Below, piece by piece: positions 49,749 through 61,929 of a DNA stretch of 64,000 nucleotides; the first letter of the stretch is position 1; every line of letters begins with the position of its first letter. Both the position numbers and the translations under genes were made by a program. The DNA is taken from contig JAPEHQ010000004.1 in the NCBI GenBank assembly GCA_027405735.1, positions 806,001 through 870,000 of the forward strand, written 5' to 3'. The notes beneath the pieces are model-generated. The model was not told the DNA's origin and ran no database searches. It worked only from the letters and a program-made list of their open reading frames with translations. This DNA is from Mucor racemosus (Eukaryota; Mucoromycota; Mucoromycetes; Mucorales; Mucoraceae).

Positions 49749-51028
49749 ATGAGATTAGTTATTCGTAAAGATTATGATGAAGTTTCGGCATGGATTGCTC
49801 ATTACATCAAGGAACGCATTAGACAATTTCAACCTACAGAAGAAAGACCATTTGTTTTGGGCCTTCCCTCTGGTTCTTCTCCTATTAGCTTTTTTCAAAG
49901 ATTGGCCGAGTTTTGTAGAACTGGTGAGGTGAGCTTCAAAAATGTGGTAACATTTAACATGGATGAATACGTTGGTATTCCAAAGTAAGTCGAAAAAAAA
50001 ATATACCGAGAATTATGTTATTAACGGGTAATTTTTTTTTTTTTTTTTTTTTTTTACATCATGTCACAAAATAGAACTCATAAAGAATCTTATTATACAT
50101 ATATGAATACAAGTTTATTCAGACATCTTGATATTAAACCGGAAAATATCAATTTACTGGACGGTAATGCCCGTGATTTGGAAGCAGAGTGTAGAAGATA
50201 TGAGGCCAAGATTGCTAGTTTGGGTGGTATTGAGTTATTTGTATGTGGTATTGGGCCCGATGGCCATTTTGCTTTTAATGAACCCGGTTCTTCTTTGACT
50301 TCCCGTACCCGTGTCAAAACATTGGCATATGAAACTATTGTAGCTAATTCTCGATTCTTTGGTGGGGATATTACAAAGGTGCCAAAAGTAGCATTGACTG
50401 TGGGCGTAGCGTAAGTTTTTATATCATAAAATGTGTATATTGATTCTAAAACATTGAAACAATAGTACTGTGATGGATGCTCGCGAAGTTTGTGTTATAA
50501 TTACAGGTGCCCATAAAAGGTAAGGAATTTAATTCAGACTCAATTCCTCCACCCCACTCTCTTCTAATCAGTAACCAATATATAATTTCTTTCTAGTGTG
50601 GCTTTGGCTAAATGTGTAGAGGAAGGAGTAAATCACATGTGGACTGTATCTGCTATTCAGATGCATCCCAAGGGGCTGATTGTGTGTGATGAAGATGCTA
50701 CTATGGAATTGCATGTCAAGGTAAAGAAAATTGATTGGATGGGAAAAAAATCACATTTGATTGATATCTTTGTAATATCTAGACTGTGAAATATTTTAAA
50801 TCAATTGAGCATGTACATCAATCCCTTATCGGCAAAGAAAATTTAGGCTTACAGGGAGAGTTATTGTCACCAGAAGCATCTACTGCAAAAACAACACATA
50901 ATAGAGGACATGAAATGCTTGTGAGACAATTGTTAAATGCTCATAATGCAGCTGATTATTTAACAGAAGAAGAAGATGAGATTGATAAAGACGATAAGCC
51001 TAGACCACTTAAGAGAAGAAGAAGTTAA
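49749..51028 (+). CDS. Glucosamine-6-phosphate deaminase
   Basis: Converts glucosamine 6-phosphate to fructose 6-phosphate and ammonia, the last step of N-acetylglucosamine use, relevant to a chitin-rich fungus. Five exons (49749-49984, 50075-50410, 50466-50519, 50597-50720, 50783-51028) encode 331 residues. The active-site residues fall at the same numbers as in the E. coli enzyme: Asp72 (FNMDEYVG), Asp141, His143 and Glu148 ([16 protein letters not shown]). Other signatures are [17 protein letters not shown] and [14 protein letters not shown]. The C-terminus extends about 40 residues past animal forms, acidic and then basic (LKRRRS), which could be a localisation signal. Confidence 0.95.
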
Positions 51029-51324
51029 CTAGAAAAAAGAGACAGACAAAAAAAAAAGAGAGATATATACATATATACATAAAACACATTCATTTTTAAT
51101 TATTCCCCCCCTGAAATCATCAAATAAAATGATCATAGATTTTCCTTTAAAGTAGTGTTTCATGTATTTTAACTTTTCATCATACACAAAAGAAAATACG
51201 GATCGAAAGAGCAATATCTGATGATCATTTTAAACTACATATATCATAGTAAATATTGACATTTTAGACTCTTAAAATCATTTAAAAATTAGTAGTAGGT
51301 GGCAGCACAAGCGGATTTTTATTA

Positions 51325-52687
51325 TTATTCCTTTTCAAAATAACTCAAATGCTGAAATTTCAAGCATTCATTTCCCCAACTAATCCAACCAGGATATAGA
51401 CACCGAGAAAACATTTCTACACAAATAGGATCTTCCTTGTTATTTACATAAGCATTTAAAACGTCTGTATGTAAATATAAGATTAGTATATTTTAAAGTG
51501 CGAATGAAAATGATACACATTACCATGTAAAGGAGGTTTTCTAGAATGTCTTGTGCTTGGTACACTAACTATTACATGCGATGTTGGTATATCGATACGG
51601 CTATTATTTGCAATAATAGGTCTGCCTATAATCAGTTGTTCATAGGGCTTTTTATGCTCTGAATCAATTGGAAAAATACATTCTGCTTGAGTTGTCATTT
51701 TAAGCCAAACCCATTCGCTAACGCATTCCAATTGCCATTTAGGAAATAGTTTGTTGATGATAAAGTTTCTAAACTTTGGTTTGTTCGTAACCCAAATGGC
51801 TACGATTGTATCTTTGTTGTACATCATTGTTTTTATGGGTATAGAGTATAGATCATAAATATCTTGAGTTTCGTAATGTGATGATCTTTGAACTATTTTT
51901 AAATTGTTAATATTGAATGTCATAATATCAGAGATTCCCATTGTATGCATACCACTCTTATTAGGCCATGGAGGATCCATTACAATCAAATCTGCTCCAC
52001 CAATCTTGTTGACTAAATCGTTATTTAATTAAAATTTGTTTAATATCGCAATATAGTGATTTATTTCTTACCGTATGAGCCAAGTTGATTTAGACTATTT
52101 TCCATTGAACCCATTAATAATGTCGATTTTGGCGGAATAAGATAGGTAGCAGACGGTGTAAATTGCAGTAATTTAACATCTGTCAGTGATTTATTAATGC
52201 ATACCACGTTAAAAATAGAAAATATATCAAGTTCTTTAGTAACTGGCAGATTAAATTCAAATTCTGGTACACCAATGACATTCTCATCATCTTGAGATGC
52301 TTTTAGACTAAATTTATCCTGTGCTGTTTCTACCATTTGTTGAATACTAGGAAAATCAACACCTTGAGCATTTGCAGCATCAGGTTGAATAACTGTAGGA
52401 GAAGTTTTCACTTTCCAATCGGTAGGCCATTTATCAGGTAATTGCTCTAAACATGAAATTAATTGCGGTCTTAATTCTTGATGTCTCTTTTTGGTATCTA
52501 AATCAGCATTGCTTGGATTTCTGCTATTTTTCTTTTGTTTTTTTGACACAGGAGCATCAGACGTTTCTTCTTTTTTTGCTCTGAAATATGGTTGGAATAC
52601 ATCGAATTCTCCTTTTATAAGACTATATGGGGATATTCCATCGGAAAAGCTCTTTTCTGAATCGATAATTTCAAACATTGGTAACAA
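51325..52687 (-). CDS. METTL4: METTL4-type N6-adenine methyltransferase (MT-A70 family)
   Basis: MT-A70 methyltransferase of the METTL4 branch. Members act on adenine in DNA (6mA) or in U2 snRNA in animals. Exons 52687-52072, 52012-51524 and 51464-51325 encode 414 residues. The catalytic DPPW is at 218-221 (ADLIVMDPPWPNKSG). Further family matches are VAIWVTNKPKFRNFI, WVWLKMTTQAECIFPID, PYEQLIIGRP, TRHSRKPPLHG and the C-terminal PGWISWGNECLKFQH. The N-terminal 200 residues are variable, with a KKQKK basic patch near residue 50. It shares a promoter region of about 155 bp with the divergent small gene at 52843. Confidence 0.93.
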
Positions 52688-52842
52688 GAAAAAGTTTTAA
52701 AATCATGTAGAAAATCTGCAACACAATTAAGCTTGTCATGTGCATTTGAATCTCAGGGAAATCACACAACATTCAATAAACAATGAGGTCGATTACTACC
52801 CTGTTTTTCTTTCTTTTTTCCAACATATAATATTTAGTCGAG
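52688..52842. promoter_or_regulatory. Bidirectional promoter region
   Basis: Only 155 bp separate the start codons of METTL4 (left) and the small gene (right), so both promoters must lie here or overlap. No specific factor site recognised. Confidence 0.5.
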
Positions 52843-53327
52843 ATGGGGTTATTTTCATGGTTTGGATCAAAAGAAAGCACATCACAAGGTGTTGATACAT
52901 CGATTCCAGAAAAGAACCAATGCTATCATATTGTAGGTGTTAAGAATAATCAACTGACATCTTTTTTGCTGAAACCAAATCAATATAGGAAGGATTTCTT
53001 ACTTGCTCTTATTTCACAAATGCTATTAGAATTGGAGATCAATTAACTGCCAAACATCCAAATGTAAAAGTAGATGTCAGTGCTTATATTAAAGAACAAT
53101 GGAATGAAAGATCAAAAGAATTACAGCAGGTACGCACAAAACAACACCCCTGCAAAAACAATTTGGATCTTTAATTTAACATGTAACAGGAATTCGAGAC
53201 AAATCAAAGAACTTCACCATTTATTTATGAAGGATGTGATTTGCAAAATCAACAATTGATTGGCGGTTATACAGATTTTGCAAAGCGAGCCAAAGAAAGC
53301 TATAAAATGAGTGTACCCATGGATTGA
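52843..53327 (+). CDS. Small conserved-looking protein, function unknown
   Basis: Three exons (52843-52932, 52989-53129, 53190-53327) encode 122 residues. It starts MGLFSWFGSKES. Two cysteines lie nine residues apart around residues 27-36 (CYHIEGFLTC), then a helical middle and a further Cys in YEGCDLQNQQ, ending MSVPMD. The N-terminus and the Cys pair faintly recall mitochondrial Coa6-like proteins, but the paired CX9C pattern is not preserved with this splicing. An alternative first junction (52933-52991) would change one or two residues. I leave the function open. Introns are short and in phase, so the gene is probably real. Confidence 0.65.
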
Positions 53328-54431
53328 AGAAGCGATTGTTAAGAGGACTGCATTGCTTTGGTTCTTGTTTTGACAGCCATCTTACCCCAGGAACCATGGT
53401 TTTTATTATTTATTTTTTTCAAAAATTTCTTGTAAACAAGCCACATTAAAAAAAAACTATATATTGGTATTGAAACAAAGTGCTTTACACATCTTTCTCT
53501 TTCTTCAACATTTCAATATGTTGGTATCATGGTCAAAATAATCTTAGCTGGTAAGTCGTTAGTTTCCTATTCATGTTATGATGGAGGATTTCTTTTTACT
53601 ATTCGAAGGATGTATAAACTTTGTAACGTCTTAATCATACGTGTTGATTTACAAAATAAAACTGATTTAATGAGCCTGACTTATAGTAAAAGAAAAAATC
53701 TATTATAACTTATAATTTTATTTAATTCAACTATCCGTTGTATTGTTTACTAATAGTATTTCTTCATTTATTAGATTATTATTCGACTTGATTACTATTA
53801 TTCCCCCACTCCCCTTTTTAAAATTTTAAAGAAAAATAAAACTTTTGTATTTTATGTAAATTTAAAAGTTTCGTTTTATAATGATATCATTGTTTGTTTT
53901 TGTTCAAAACATGAGGAATCAAGTCTAATCTATATCTGCTACATGGGCAGCATATGATGTGGATATTCAGTTGATCACATTTAACTACAGATTTGTGAAA
54001 TTGAAGCGGAGATATTAATGAAATCATATGTTGTGCTAGAAAAGCTGGCAAAAAATTTGTTAATACGAATGCTTTAACAGGAAAAAAAATACTAAAAGTA
54101 TATTCAGATGCCAATAATGTTAGGTATTGCTTTTAAATAGATTTAGTGTTACTTTTTGATTGAGAAAAATCCTTAAAATGCGCAAAATATTCGATCGGCG
54201 ATCATATTTGGGCAGATCAAATCAACGCACCACCCATCACCATAGTTGGAAGTTTTTGGTTAAATAAGACAAACATACCGTAGAACACACGGTTGAATGA
54301 ATGCATAAAAGTAAACTAGCAGCTGATCGTGAGATTATAAAATTTCCCTTTTTTGCATTTAAGAATCAAAACATCTCGTCCTTCATTTCAACGTATCCTT
54401 TTTTTTTCTCTCATTTTGTGCGCAAAAAAAG
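53328..54431. other. Intergenic with short coding-like patches
   Basis: About 1.1 kb. Near 53530 there is a pyrimidine-rich leader, an ATG and seven codons ending in a GTAAGT donor. Near 53951-54020 and 54030-54125 there are short stretches with good-looking amino-acid composition (for example DINEIICCARKAGKKFVNTN). I could not link them into one frame, so a small gene or a decayed gene here is possible but unsupported. The right end is the LKR/SDH promoter. Confidence 0.35.
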
Positions 54432-57400
54432 ATGTTTCGGATTCAAAATAGTAAATCAAGGTTGTTTATAAGAAATTATACTACTGCTCCCACTGCTAGC
54501 CGGAGCACTGTAGGCATTCGTCGCGAAAACAAGAGCAGATGGGAACGTAGATCTGCCTTGACACCAGACATTGTAAAGCAATTGATACAAGAAACAGGAA
54601 CCAAAGTTTATGTTCAACCTAGTACTAAGCGAATTTTTACAAATGAATCTTATGAAAAGGTATGTAAACGTTTGTACAAATATCTAGACATTTATTAATA
54701 TATATATGCGTTTATACTAAGGCTGGTGCTATTGTTACTGAAGATATCTCCAAGGCTGATATTATTTTGGGCATTAAAGAGGTCCCTGAGACATCATTAT
54801 TAAAAGACAAAACTTATTTATTCTTTTCTCACACTCACAAAGGCAATGAAAAGAATATGCCTATGCTCCAAAGTGTCCTTGACAAGGTATAGTGTGTGCA
54901 TACATACTTTCCCAATTTTGTCGATATGGTTTTTCTCACACCTTCGTGGGAAATAAATTTTAATATAGAAAATTCGTCTCATAGATTATGAGTTAATGAA
55001 AGATGAAACAGGTAAAAGACTAGTAGCATTTGGTCAATTTGCGGGAAATGCAGGTACGTAATTTTAATCAGGCACAAAAATATAAACAAAGCTTGCTAAA
55101 TGCGTTCATCAGGTATGATTGATATCTTCCATGGTATGGGCCATCGATTCCTCGGGTTAGGTTATAGTACACCTTTTATGGTAAATAATGTATACACAAA
55201 GTTTATCTAAAGCTTTATTGATTAGTTTATCTTGTAGTATACTTCCATGGCACACGCTTACCCTACTATTGCTGAAGCTAAATCAGCATTGCATCGAATG
55301 GGAGATGCTATTGTTGAAAATGGTACTCCAAAGGATTTTGGGCCCTTGGTATATGCATTTACCGGGTCGGGTAATGTTACCAAGGTAAATTACTATTTAT
55401 TTTGTAATATAAATGCTGTAACTATATTATCGCATTAGGGCGCAATGGAAATCTTTAAAGAGATTCCCCACGAATTCGTTCCTGCAGAAGACCTTTCTAA
55501 ATTAGTCAACGATAAGAGTAAAGTTTTGTCTTATCGAACCCATACATAAAATACTTACAAACCACATTTACATAGATCCTAGATTAGATAGACTATACGC
55601 AACTCAATTAGAAGTAAAAGACTATATTGAGCAAAAGAATGGTGGCGGTAAACTCATAGATTATGAGGATTATCTTGTAAATCCCGAAAGATATCAATCT
55701 AATTTTCATCACAAGGTAAATTTCTATAACCTTTGCATGGAACTCTTTATTGACATGCTATTTAGATTGCTCCCTACACAAATTGTGTAGTTACAGGTGC
55801 TTATTGGGATAAAAATTATCCCCGTTTAATGACAAATAAACAACTATCTGAATTCGAGAAACTGAAAAGTAAAGGCTTGATTAACAAGGGCAAAATGATG
55901 AGTTTAGCTGATATTGTGTGCGACGTCAAGGTGAGCTACAATGTGTAGGGAAAAAAGGATAACTTTCTCACGTTCAAATAATGTAGGGAGCATTTGAGTG
56001 TCTATCTCATAGCACAAACGTAGATGATGGGTTCTTTTACTATGATGCTATTCGTGATATTGAACATACAGAGTAATCAAGTTTATTTTATGTATATATA
56101 TAGATATATATATTAAAAGCTAATGTTAATGATGAAATAGTGCTGAGGGTAAAGGTATTCAAATCATGGGTATAGATATATTGCCAGCAGAGCTTCCTCT
56201 TGAAAGCAGTAAATTCTTCAGCAAAGCACTCTATCCTTACATTAAAGAAATGGTCTGTTTATATTTCCATACTTTAGCATATTGGGCTATCATGATTAAT
56301 TGCAATTTGTATTCATATAGGTTGAAAGTTCTCCTAATACACCTCTGGATAAATTGCCACCTTTATTACGCAATGCAACCATTGCTGATCAAGGAAAACT
56401 AACTGAACCCCATAAAGACTTATTAGGTTCAAATACTTCTTCTACTCCAACATTTAATGATAAAAAAACAGTTTTACTGTTGGGTTCTGGTATGGTTGCA
56501 GCTCCTTTGGTTGAACATTTAGCCAAGAGGTCTGATGTCAATATTGTTGTTGGTATGCAAATAATGTTGTAATAGTTTGATATATATAAACTAATATATT
56601 GTATAGCTAGCAATATGTCTGATGAAGCAAATGCCTTGGTCAGAAACTTTAAAAATGCCGAGTCTGCTCCATTAGATATATCTAATCATCAAGAATTATC
56701 TAGACTGGTCAGTAAGGCTGATGTTGTAGTAAGGTAAATATACATAAATGGCCTTTTGTGTGTGCGCCAATTTGACGCGTTTGACACGATAATTTAGTCT
56801 TGTCCCTGCATTTTTACACACACAAGTAGCAAATGTGTGTATTGAACAAAGAAAAGACATGGTTACAGCTAGTTATGTCTCTAAAGAAATGGAAGAGCTA
56901 GAAGCCAAGTAAGTGTTATAGTGTACAATACATAATACTTGTATTAATTTGACTCCCATTGAAAGAGCTCAGAAAGCTGGCATCTTAATCATGAATGAAG
57001 TAGGTTTAGACCCTGGTATGGACCACATGTCTGCTATGAAGATTATTGATGAGGCTCAACGTAACGGCTCCAAAGTAATATTTAGATTATTTGTTTATTC
57101 TTCTTTTACTGATCATTATGTAATGCATGTAGATCAAATCTTTCATTTCTTGGTGTGGTGGTCTACCTTCTCCTGAAGCATCAAATGTGCCTCTTGGTTA
57201 CAAATTTAGTTGGTCACCACGAGGAGTATTAACTGCCAGTGGAAACGATGCTGTCTATTGGAATAACGGAGAGGTATATATAATATTATTCTGCATTAAC
57301 CCATAGAAACAATAACAAATATTAAATTTAGAAACATACTATTTCAGGCGAAAATCTCTTAAAGGAACATTTCCCTGTTGTACAAACTCCCTATGCTGGA

Positions 57401-58259
57401 TTTGTGTTTGAAGGATTGGCGAATAGAAACTCTTTGGGATATGCCGATATCTATGGGCTTGATGATTTATCTGAAATGGATACAATGTTTCGCGGTACAT
57501 TGAGATATCAAGGATACTCTGATCTTTTATATGCTTTCCGTAAATTGGGCTTTTTGGATCAAGAAAAGCCTATTGCCGACCAATGTCAAACTTGGGTATG
57601 TTTCAAATGAATATTTTATTTATTTTTGCTGATCAATTGTTATAATAGTCGAATTATTTTGATTTTGTATTATCAGGAAATAATAACAAGTTATCTCAAG
57701 ATGAAAAATATCAACGTATGGTTGATAAATTGGGATTACCAAAAGATCATTTTATGATTGAAAAAACTTGGTCAGCTATTTCTTACTTTTTATCAGCAAA
57801 TGATCAAGAAAGAATTAACTCTAAAAATGGCTCTGCTCTTGATCTCTTTTCTATTTTATTATCGAGAAGACTCAAGTATGACAAAGGGGAGAGGGATATG
57901 GTGGCTATGCATCATGAATTCGGAGTTGAGCACCGTTCTGGTAAAAAGGTAAGGTTCAAATCATCCCGTATAGAGTAATTGATTAACAAAACATATAGGA
58001 AACATTAACCTCTACCTTGATTAAATATGGTAATAAAACACACACTGCCATGGCAGACACTGTAGGGCTGCCTACAGCAATGACTGTAGACTTGGTATTG
58101 GATAACAAGATCCCAGAAAGAGGCATTCAGAGACCTACAAAACCTCACGTGTATTTGCCTATTTTAGAGCAACTTGAAATGAAGGGTATCAAATTTATTG
58201 AAAAATCACAACCATATAAATTCAATAGATTAAATGCAACTGGGTCTAACAGTTGGTAA
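54432..58259 (+). CDS. AASS: Bifunctional lysine-ketoglutarate reductase / saccharopine dehydrogenase (AASS, LKR/SDH)
   Basis: Mitochondrial enzyme that joins lysine to 2-oxoglutarate and splits saccharopine to aminoadipate semialdehyde. Eighteen exons join in phase (first 54432-54659, last 57999-58259), giving 939 residues (human 926). The N-terminus ([19 protein letters not shown]) looks like a mitochondrial presequence. The LKR half shows [50 protein letters not shown] and [16 protein letters not shown]. The SDH half begins near residue 475 with the Rossmann motif [17 protein letters not shown], then [15 protein letters not shown] and [11 protein letters not shown]. Ascomycetes encode these steps as two separate proteins (Lys1, Lys9) used for synthesis. 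The fused form is the animal/plant degradation enzyme. One donor is GTCTGT (56253), otherwise splice sites are ordinary. Confidence 0.95.
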
Positions 58260-58559
58260 AAATAATTCAAGAAAAACAGCCAAAAAAAAAAGGGGGGGAG
58301 GGGGACGATCATACATTACATTACATATATTAGCAAGAATATCTTTTTATAGTAAAATAGATTTAGAATGCCTTGGTATAAATGTATATATAAAGTGGCA
58401 GTAAATTTAAAGAGTAAATTTCTCCTTTTTACACGCTTTCTTTTTTTCTTTCTTTCTTATGTTTATTTGTTAATTTACTGGTTTGCCACAACGTATAAAA
58501 AAACCTCATCATTTTTCCGAGTTTTTCATCTCTTTTTTTCCTTGTAATATATATATCAA
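58260..58559. other. Intergenic, LKR/SDH 3' end to the protease gene
   Basis: 300 bp with a G-run near 58291-58304 just after the LKR/SDH stop and a pyrimidine-rich leader before the protease start. Confidence 0.4.
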
Positions 58560-59642
58560 ATGTACATTTTATTCATCTTAATATTATTACCTGCTCTAGC
58601 AATGGCTATGACAGGTGGAACTTCAGTCCAATCCTCATCAAAATATCCATTTTCTGTTACATTGACTGACCCAATTTTATGTGGTGGAAGTATAATCTCA
58701 TTAGATCCTCCATGGATTTTGACAGCAGCTCATTGCATTGAAGATTTAGAAGTAAATTCAGATAGATATACAGTTGCTTATGGAAATACAAACTTTAGTG
58801 AACAATCATACGCTGCTATCACACAAGCCATCAGCCATCCGCTGTATGTTTCATCACAACAACTTCAAACACAAGTTTACGCTACTGATCGTATCGACGT
58901 AATACCATATGACATTGGTTTGATAAGGTTAAAATCTCCACTTGCGGCAAATACCCATGTAAATAGAATTCCGCTTTTACTGAACTTTACTGATAATGAT
59001 GGAATACCTAAAACAATGAACATGCTAGAGACAATTGGTATGGGTTACACAGGATATGAAAAACCGCATGCTGAATTATTGCAGTTTACACAATGTAATT
59101 CATCCAATACGGGAACTCTCCGGGACAATAATTTTAATCATAGTATTATATTGGCTACTTCAAATGCAGGATTATGCCATGGTGATTCAGGTACACATCA
59201 ATACTAGTATCATTCATAAAATATATATATATATATATATTTACATTTCAAATATTCAACATTATTAGGTAGCCCACTTTTATTCAAATCATCGGATACA
59301 AGTAATGAATATTATCTCAATGGTGTATTGAATAGAATACTAAATGCATATGATCCTGATCCTGATAATGGTTCTTGTCCTTTTCATGAATCAAATCTCA
59401 CTAGCTTTATAAACTCTTTTGTAAAGCCTTCTGCGCACATTGAATGGATCATGAATGTAACTCAGCTTTCTTTGACTGCATTGACAGATCCAGTAACAAG
59501 CGCCAATAACGGTAATGCCTTTGCAGCTTCAACTACGAGTGCAACCACTACTACTGTTGCATCATTGTTATTGCGTGCATCTTGCTTTGGTATTGATTGG
59601 TCATTTTTGTTGCTAATAGGATCTTTATTTATACTTATTTAA
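58560..59642 (+). CDS. Secreted, GPI-type S1 family serine protease
   Basis: Exons 58560-59190 and 59269-59642 encode 334 residues. A signal peptide (MYILFILILLPALAMA) precedes a mature-like start MTGGTSVQSSSKYPF. The triad is complete: His58 (TAAHC), Asp118 (PYDIGLIRL) and Ser210 (CHGDSGSP, split by the intron). The residue six before the catalytic Ser, which sets trypsin specificity when Asp, is Gly204, so cleavage after Lys/Arg is not expected. A Ser/Thr/Ala-rich stretch and a hydrophobic tail (WSFLLLIGSLFILI) suggest GPI anchoring. Several NxS/T sites are present. Confidence 0.88.
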
Positions 59643-60324
59643 CCTTTGCAATTACTGCATTTTGGCATTTTGTACATATCACTTTTATATATGCATTCAC
59701 TTTTTTTTTTTTTTTTTTTTTTAAATACAATAAAATCACACGTGGAACATACCGCAGCCTGTAATAAGGCATATACTAAATTATGTTGAAGGTACGTATG
59801 TAAGAACAATTATACATATAGCCGTACATATGCAATAAAAACAAGTCTTCGTGTATGTGTGCACGGGAACTGAATATAATACGAACCTTTATATATCCAA
59901 GATAACCATTAATATATAGATGTAATGTACAATATATGTTTATATTATTAATTCGAATTGGCTTGTATTTGTTAAATAATTGACCCAATTTTCATTGTTA
60001 TATACTAATGGGATAATTAAGATTACAATACTGTAGCTATTTACAAAGTTATATAGTATATATCTCGCATTTAAATATACATGTGATTATATATATCATA
60101 ACTAAAACAGAATATTTAGTATATTCCTGTAGAAAGTTTTGCAGAGACTATTTATTATTTATATAATATATAAAGCATGATGCGTCTAAATTACAGCCAA
60201 ATTTTATGAATATATAGTATATTTCTGGTTTTTATTCAGACGTTTAATCATTAATTTCGGTAGTTGTGGTCTCCATAAATGCTGGTATTGACTGACTTAA
60301 AGCTATTTCTAATTTAAAATGGTT
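59643..60324. other. Intergenic after the protease gene
   Basis: About 680 bp, AT-rich with a long T-run at 59702-59722 and many TATA stretches. No gene recognised. Confidence 0.4.
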
Positions 60325-60764
60325 TGATCTATCAGAATTAGGGATTACTGAGTTACCAATTTAGAACGTCTGTCAAACCATGATGTTCTACATGCAAACC
60401 AAACAAGGTTACATTCCACATAATTAGAATAAATATATAAATATTATGTGGATACATTGGAATCATGTTTCTATGATTCAATAGTAGCACTATTATGATA
60501 GACGCATGGAATGTAACTTTGTTTGATTTGCATGTAGAACATCATGGTTTGGCAGATGTGATATGGATTATAGACGTTACCTATTATACCAATGTGGCAT
60601 GATGGTGGAACATTATACTGGAACCGTGGTTCCGTTGATGTTTAATTGACCTGACTTTCGGTTCCTGAACTATTGTTTTGCTTCTGGATTTGACATCCGG
60701 TTAAGAATGATACATCAAGATGTTCTAAGTTGGTAATTCAGTAATTCCTAACTCTGATAGATCA
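60325..60764. mobile_element. Inverted-repeat (foldback-like) element
   Basis: 440 bp with terminal inverted repeats of about 42 bp (60326-60367 and 60722-60763, 38 of 42 matching) beginning TGATCTATCAG. A second inner inverted pair lies at about 60380-60418 and 60507-60545 around TGATGTTCTACATGC. No target duplication is visible. The left end is related to the insertion at 63378, and the inner right part to 35985-36060. Confidence 0.75.
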
Positions 60765-61019
60765 TCTGGATACTGTTATAGCTTTAGATATTATATTTCG
60801 AAACTTTCAGTCCATTTGGGTAAATAGTAAATATTCATTGACTGCAAGCGTTTTTTCAGTTACTTAATTTTTTTCAGCAGAGAAAGAGAGATTTTTTTTT
60901 AAAAAAAGCATGTTAAAATCCTTAAAAACAGTTGTTGGCTAATGAAATCAAAGTATGTTGTTTGTACATCTACTATGCATTAAGTGCAACTTCAAAATTC
61001 AATTTCGAATCATTATTAG
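60765..61019. other. Unassigned segment
   Basis: AT-rich spacer between the inverted-repeat element and the GCTTG-type repeat. Confidence 0.35.
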
Positions 61020-61550
61020 TGATTACAAGCGAGCGAGCCCTATGCTTGGGCTTGCGTGATTAATTCTTTTTTAGCAATTTCCTGCTTGTCGCTCGATGAA
61101 AACATTAAAAACTTGCTTGTATGCTTGCTCGAAATGCTTCAAATTAAAATAGGCTTGCTTGCTTGATTGCTTGCTTGACTTGAAAGCAAGCAATCATATA
61201 ACGCAGGACAAATTCATTCAATTTACGCAATTTTAGCTTTCAAAGTGTCAAAATTCATCATATTTTAAACGAATATCAGGCTGAAAATATATAGTTCAAT
61301 GCTTGCACTTGCACTCGGATTTGCTCGCTTGCTTATATGCTCGTTCTCGGCTTGCTTGACTTTTTGAAAAATTAGACAATGCTTGACTTATGCTTCACTG
61401 ATTGCCTTCAAAACTAAAAATGCTCAATATACAACGGCTCGATAAGCCGTTGCTTGGGCTTGGGCTTGTTTTAGTAATTTTCAAATATTTTAGACTCGGC
61501 AAATGCTTGTTAAAACTGCTTGCGCTCGCTTGGGCTAGGCCACTTTGCGA
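61020..61550. repeat. Degenerate GCTTG-type short repeat tract
   Basis: About 530 bp dotted with GCTTG, GCTCG and TGCTTGCT units, including runs such as GGCTTGCTTGCTTGATTGC. It is GC-richer than its surroundings. The spacing is irregular and there is no frame of interest. Confidence 0.7.
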
Positions 61551-61554
61551 ACGC

Positions 61555-61648
61555 TAATTATACAGTTGAAGAACTGGTTCATTGCTCATTCTCCTTTAAT
61601 TGTATTCTTTTTTTAAGTATTATTTACCAAAAATGAAAATATAGGACA
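61555..61648 (+). mobile_element. 3' fragment of family L LTR
   Basis: 94 bp matching the end of the family L LTR from ATTATACAGTTGAAGAACTG to the diverged terminus ATATAGGACA. The rest of the LTR is missing, with GCTTG-type repeat directly on the left. Confidence 0.75.
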
Positions 61649-61929
61649 CAACAGGTAGTTTTATTGGACAGAAATATCATGTTTTGCTGATGGCTTTCTC
61701 AATTCACAGTCATTTGTGAACGCAGAAATATAAATTTTTATGCAAGATATATGTAAATCTATCATCATGTATAATTGAAGATTAATTGGATCAATATTCA
61801 CAAGGATGGGATTTTTTCTTTGTTTTCTGTAATTGTAAATATTAGTTTGGTATTTTGTAAAACTTAAAATTCATTATCCAGGGCTTAATTTCTGTATCAC
61901 AAGGTAGGTCTAATTGATTGTTACTCTTC

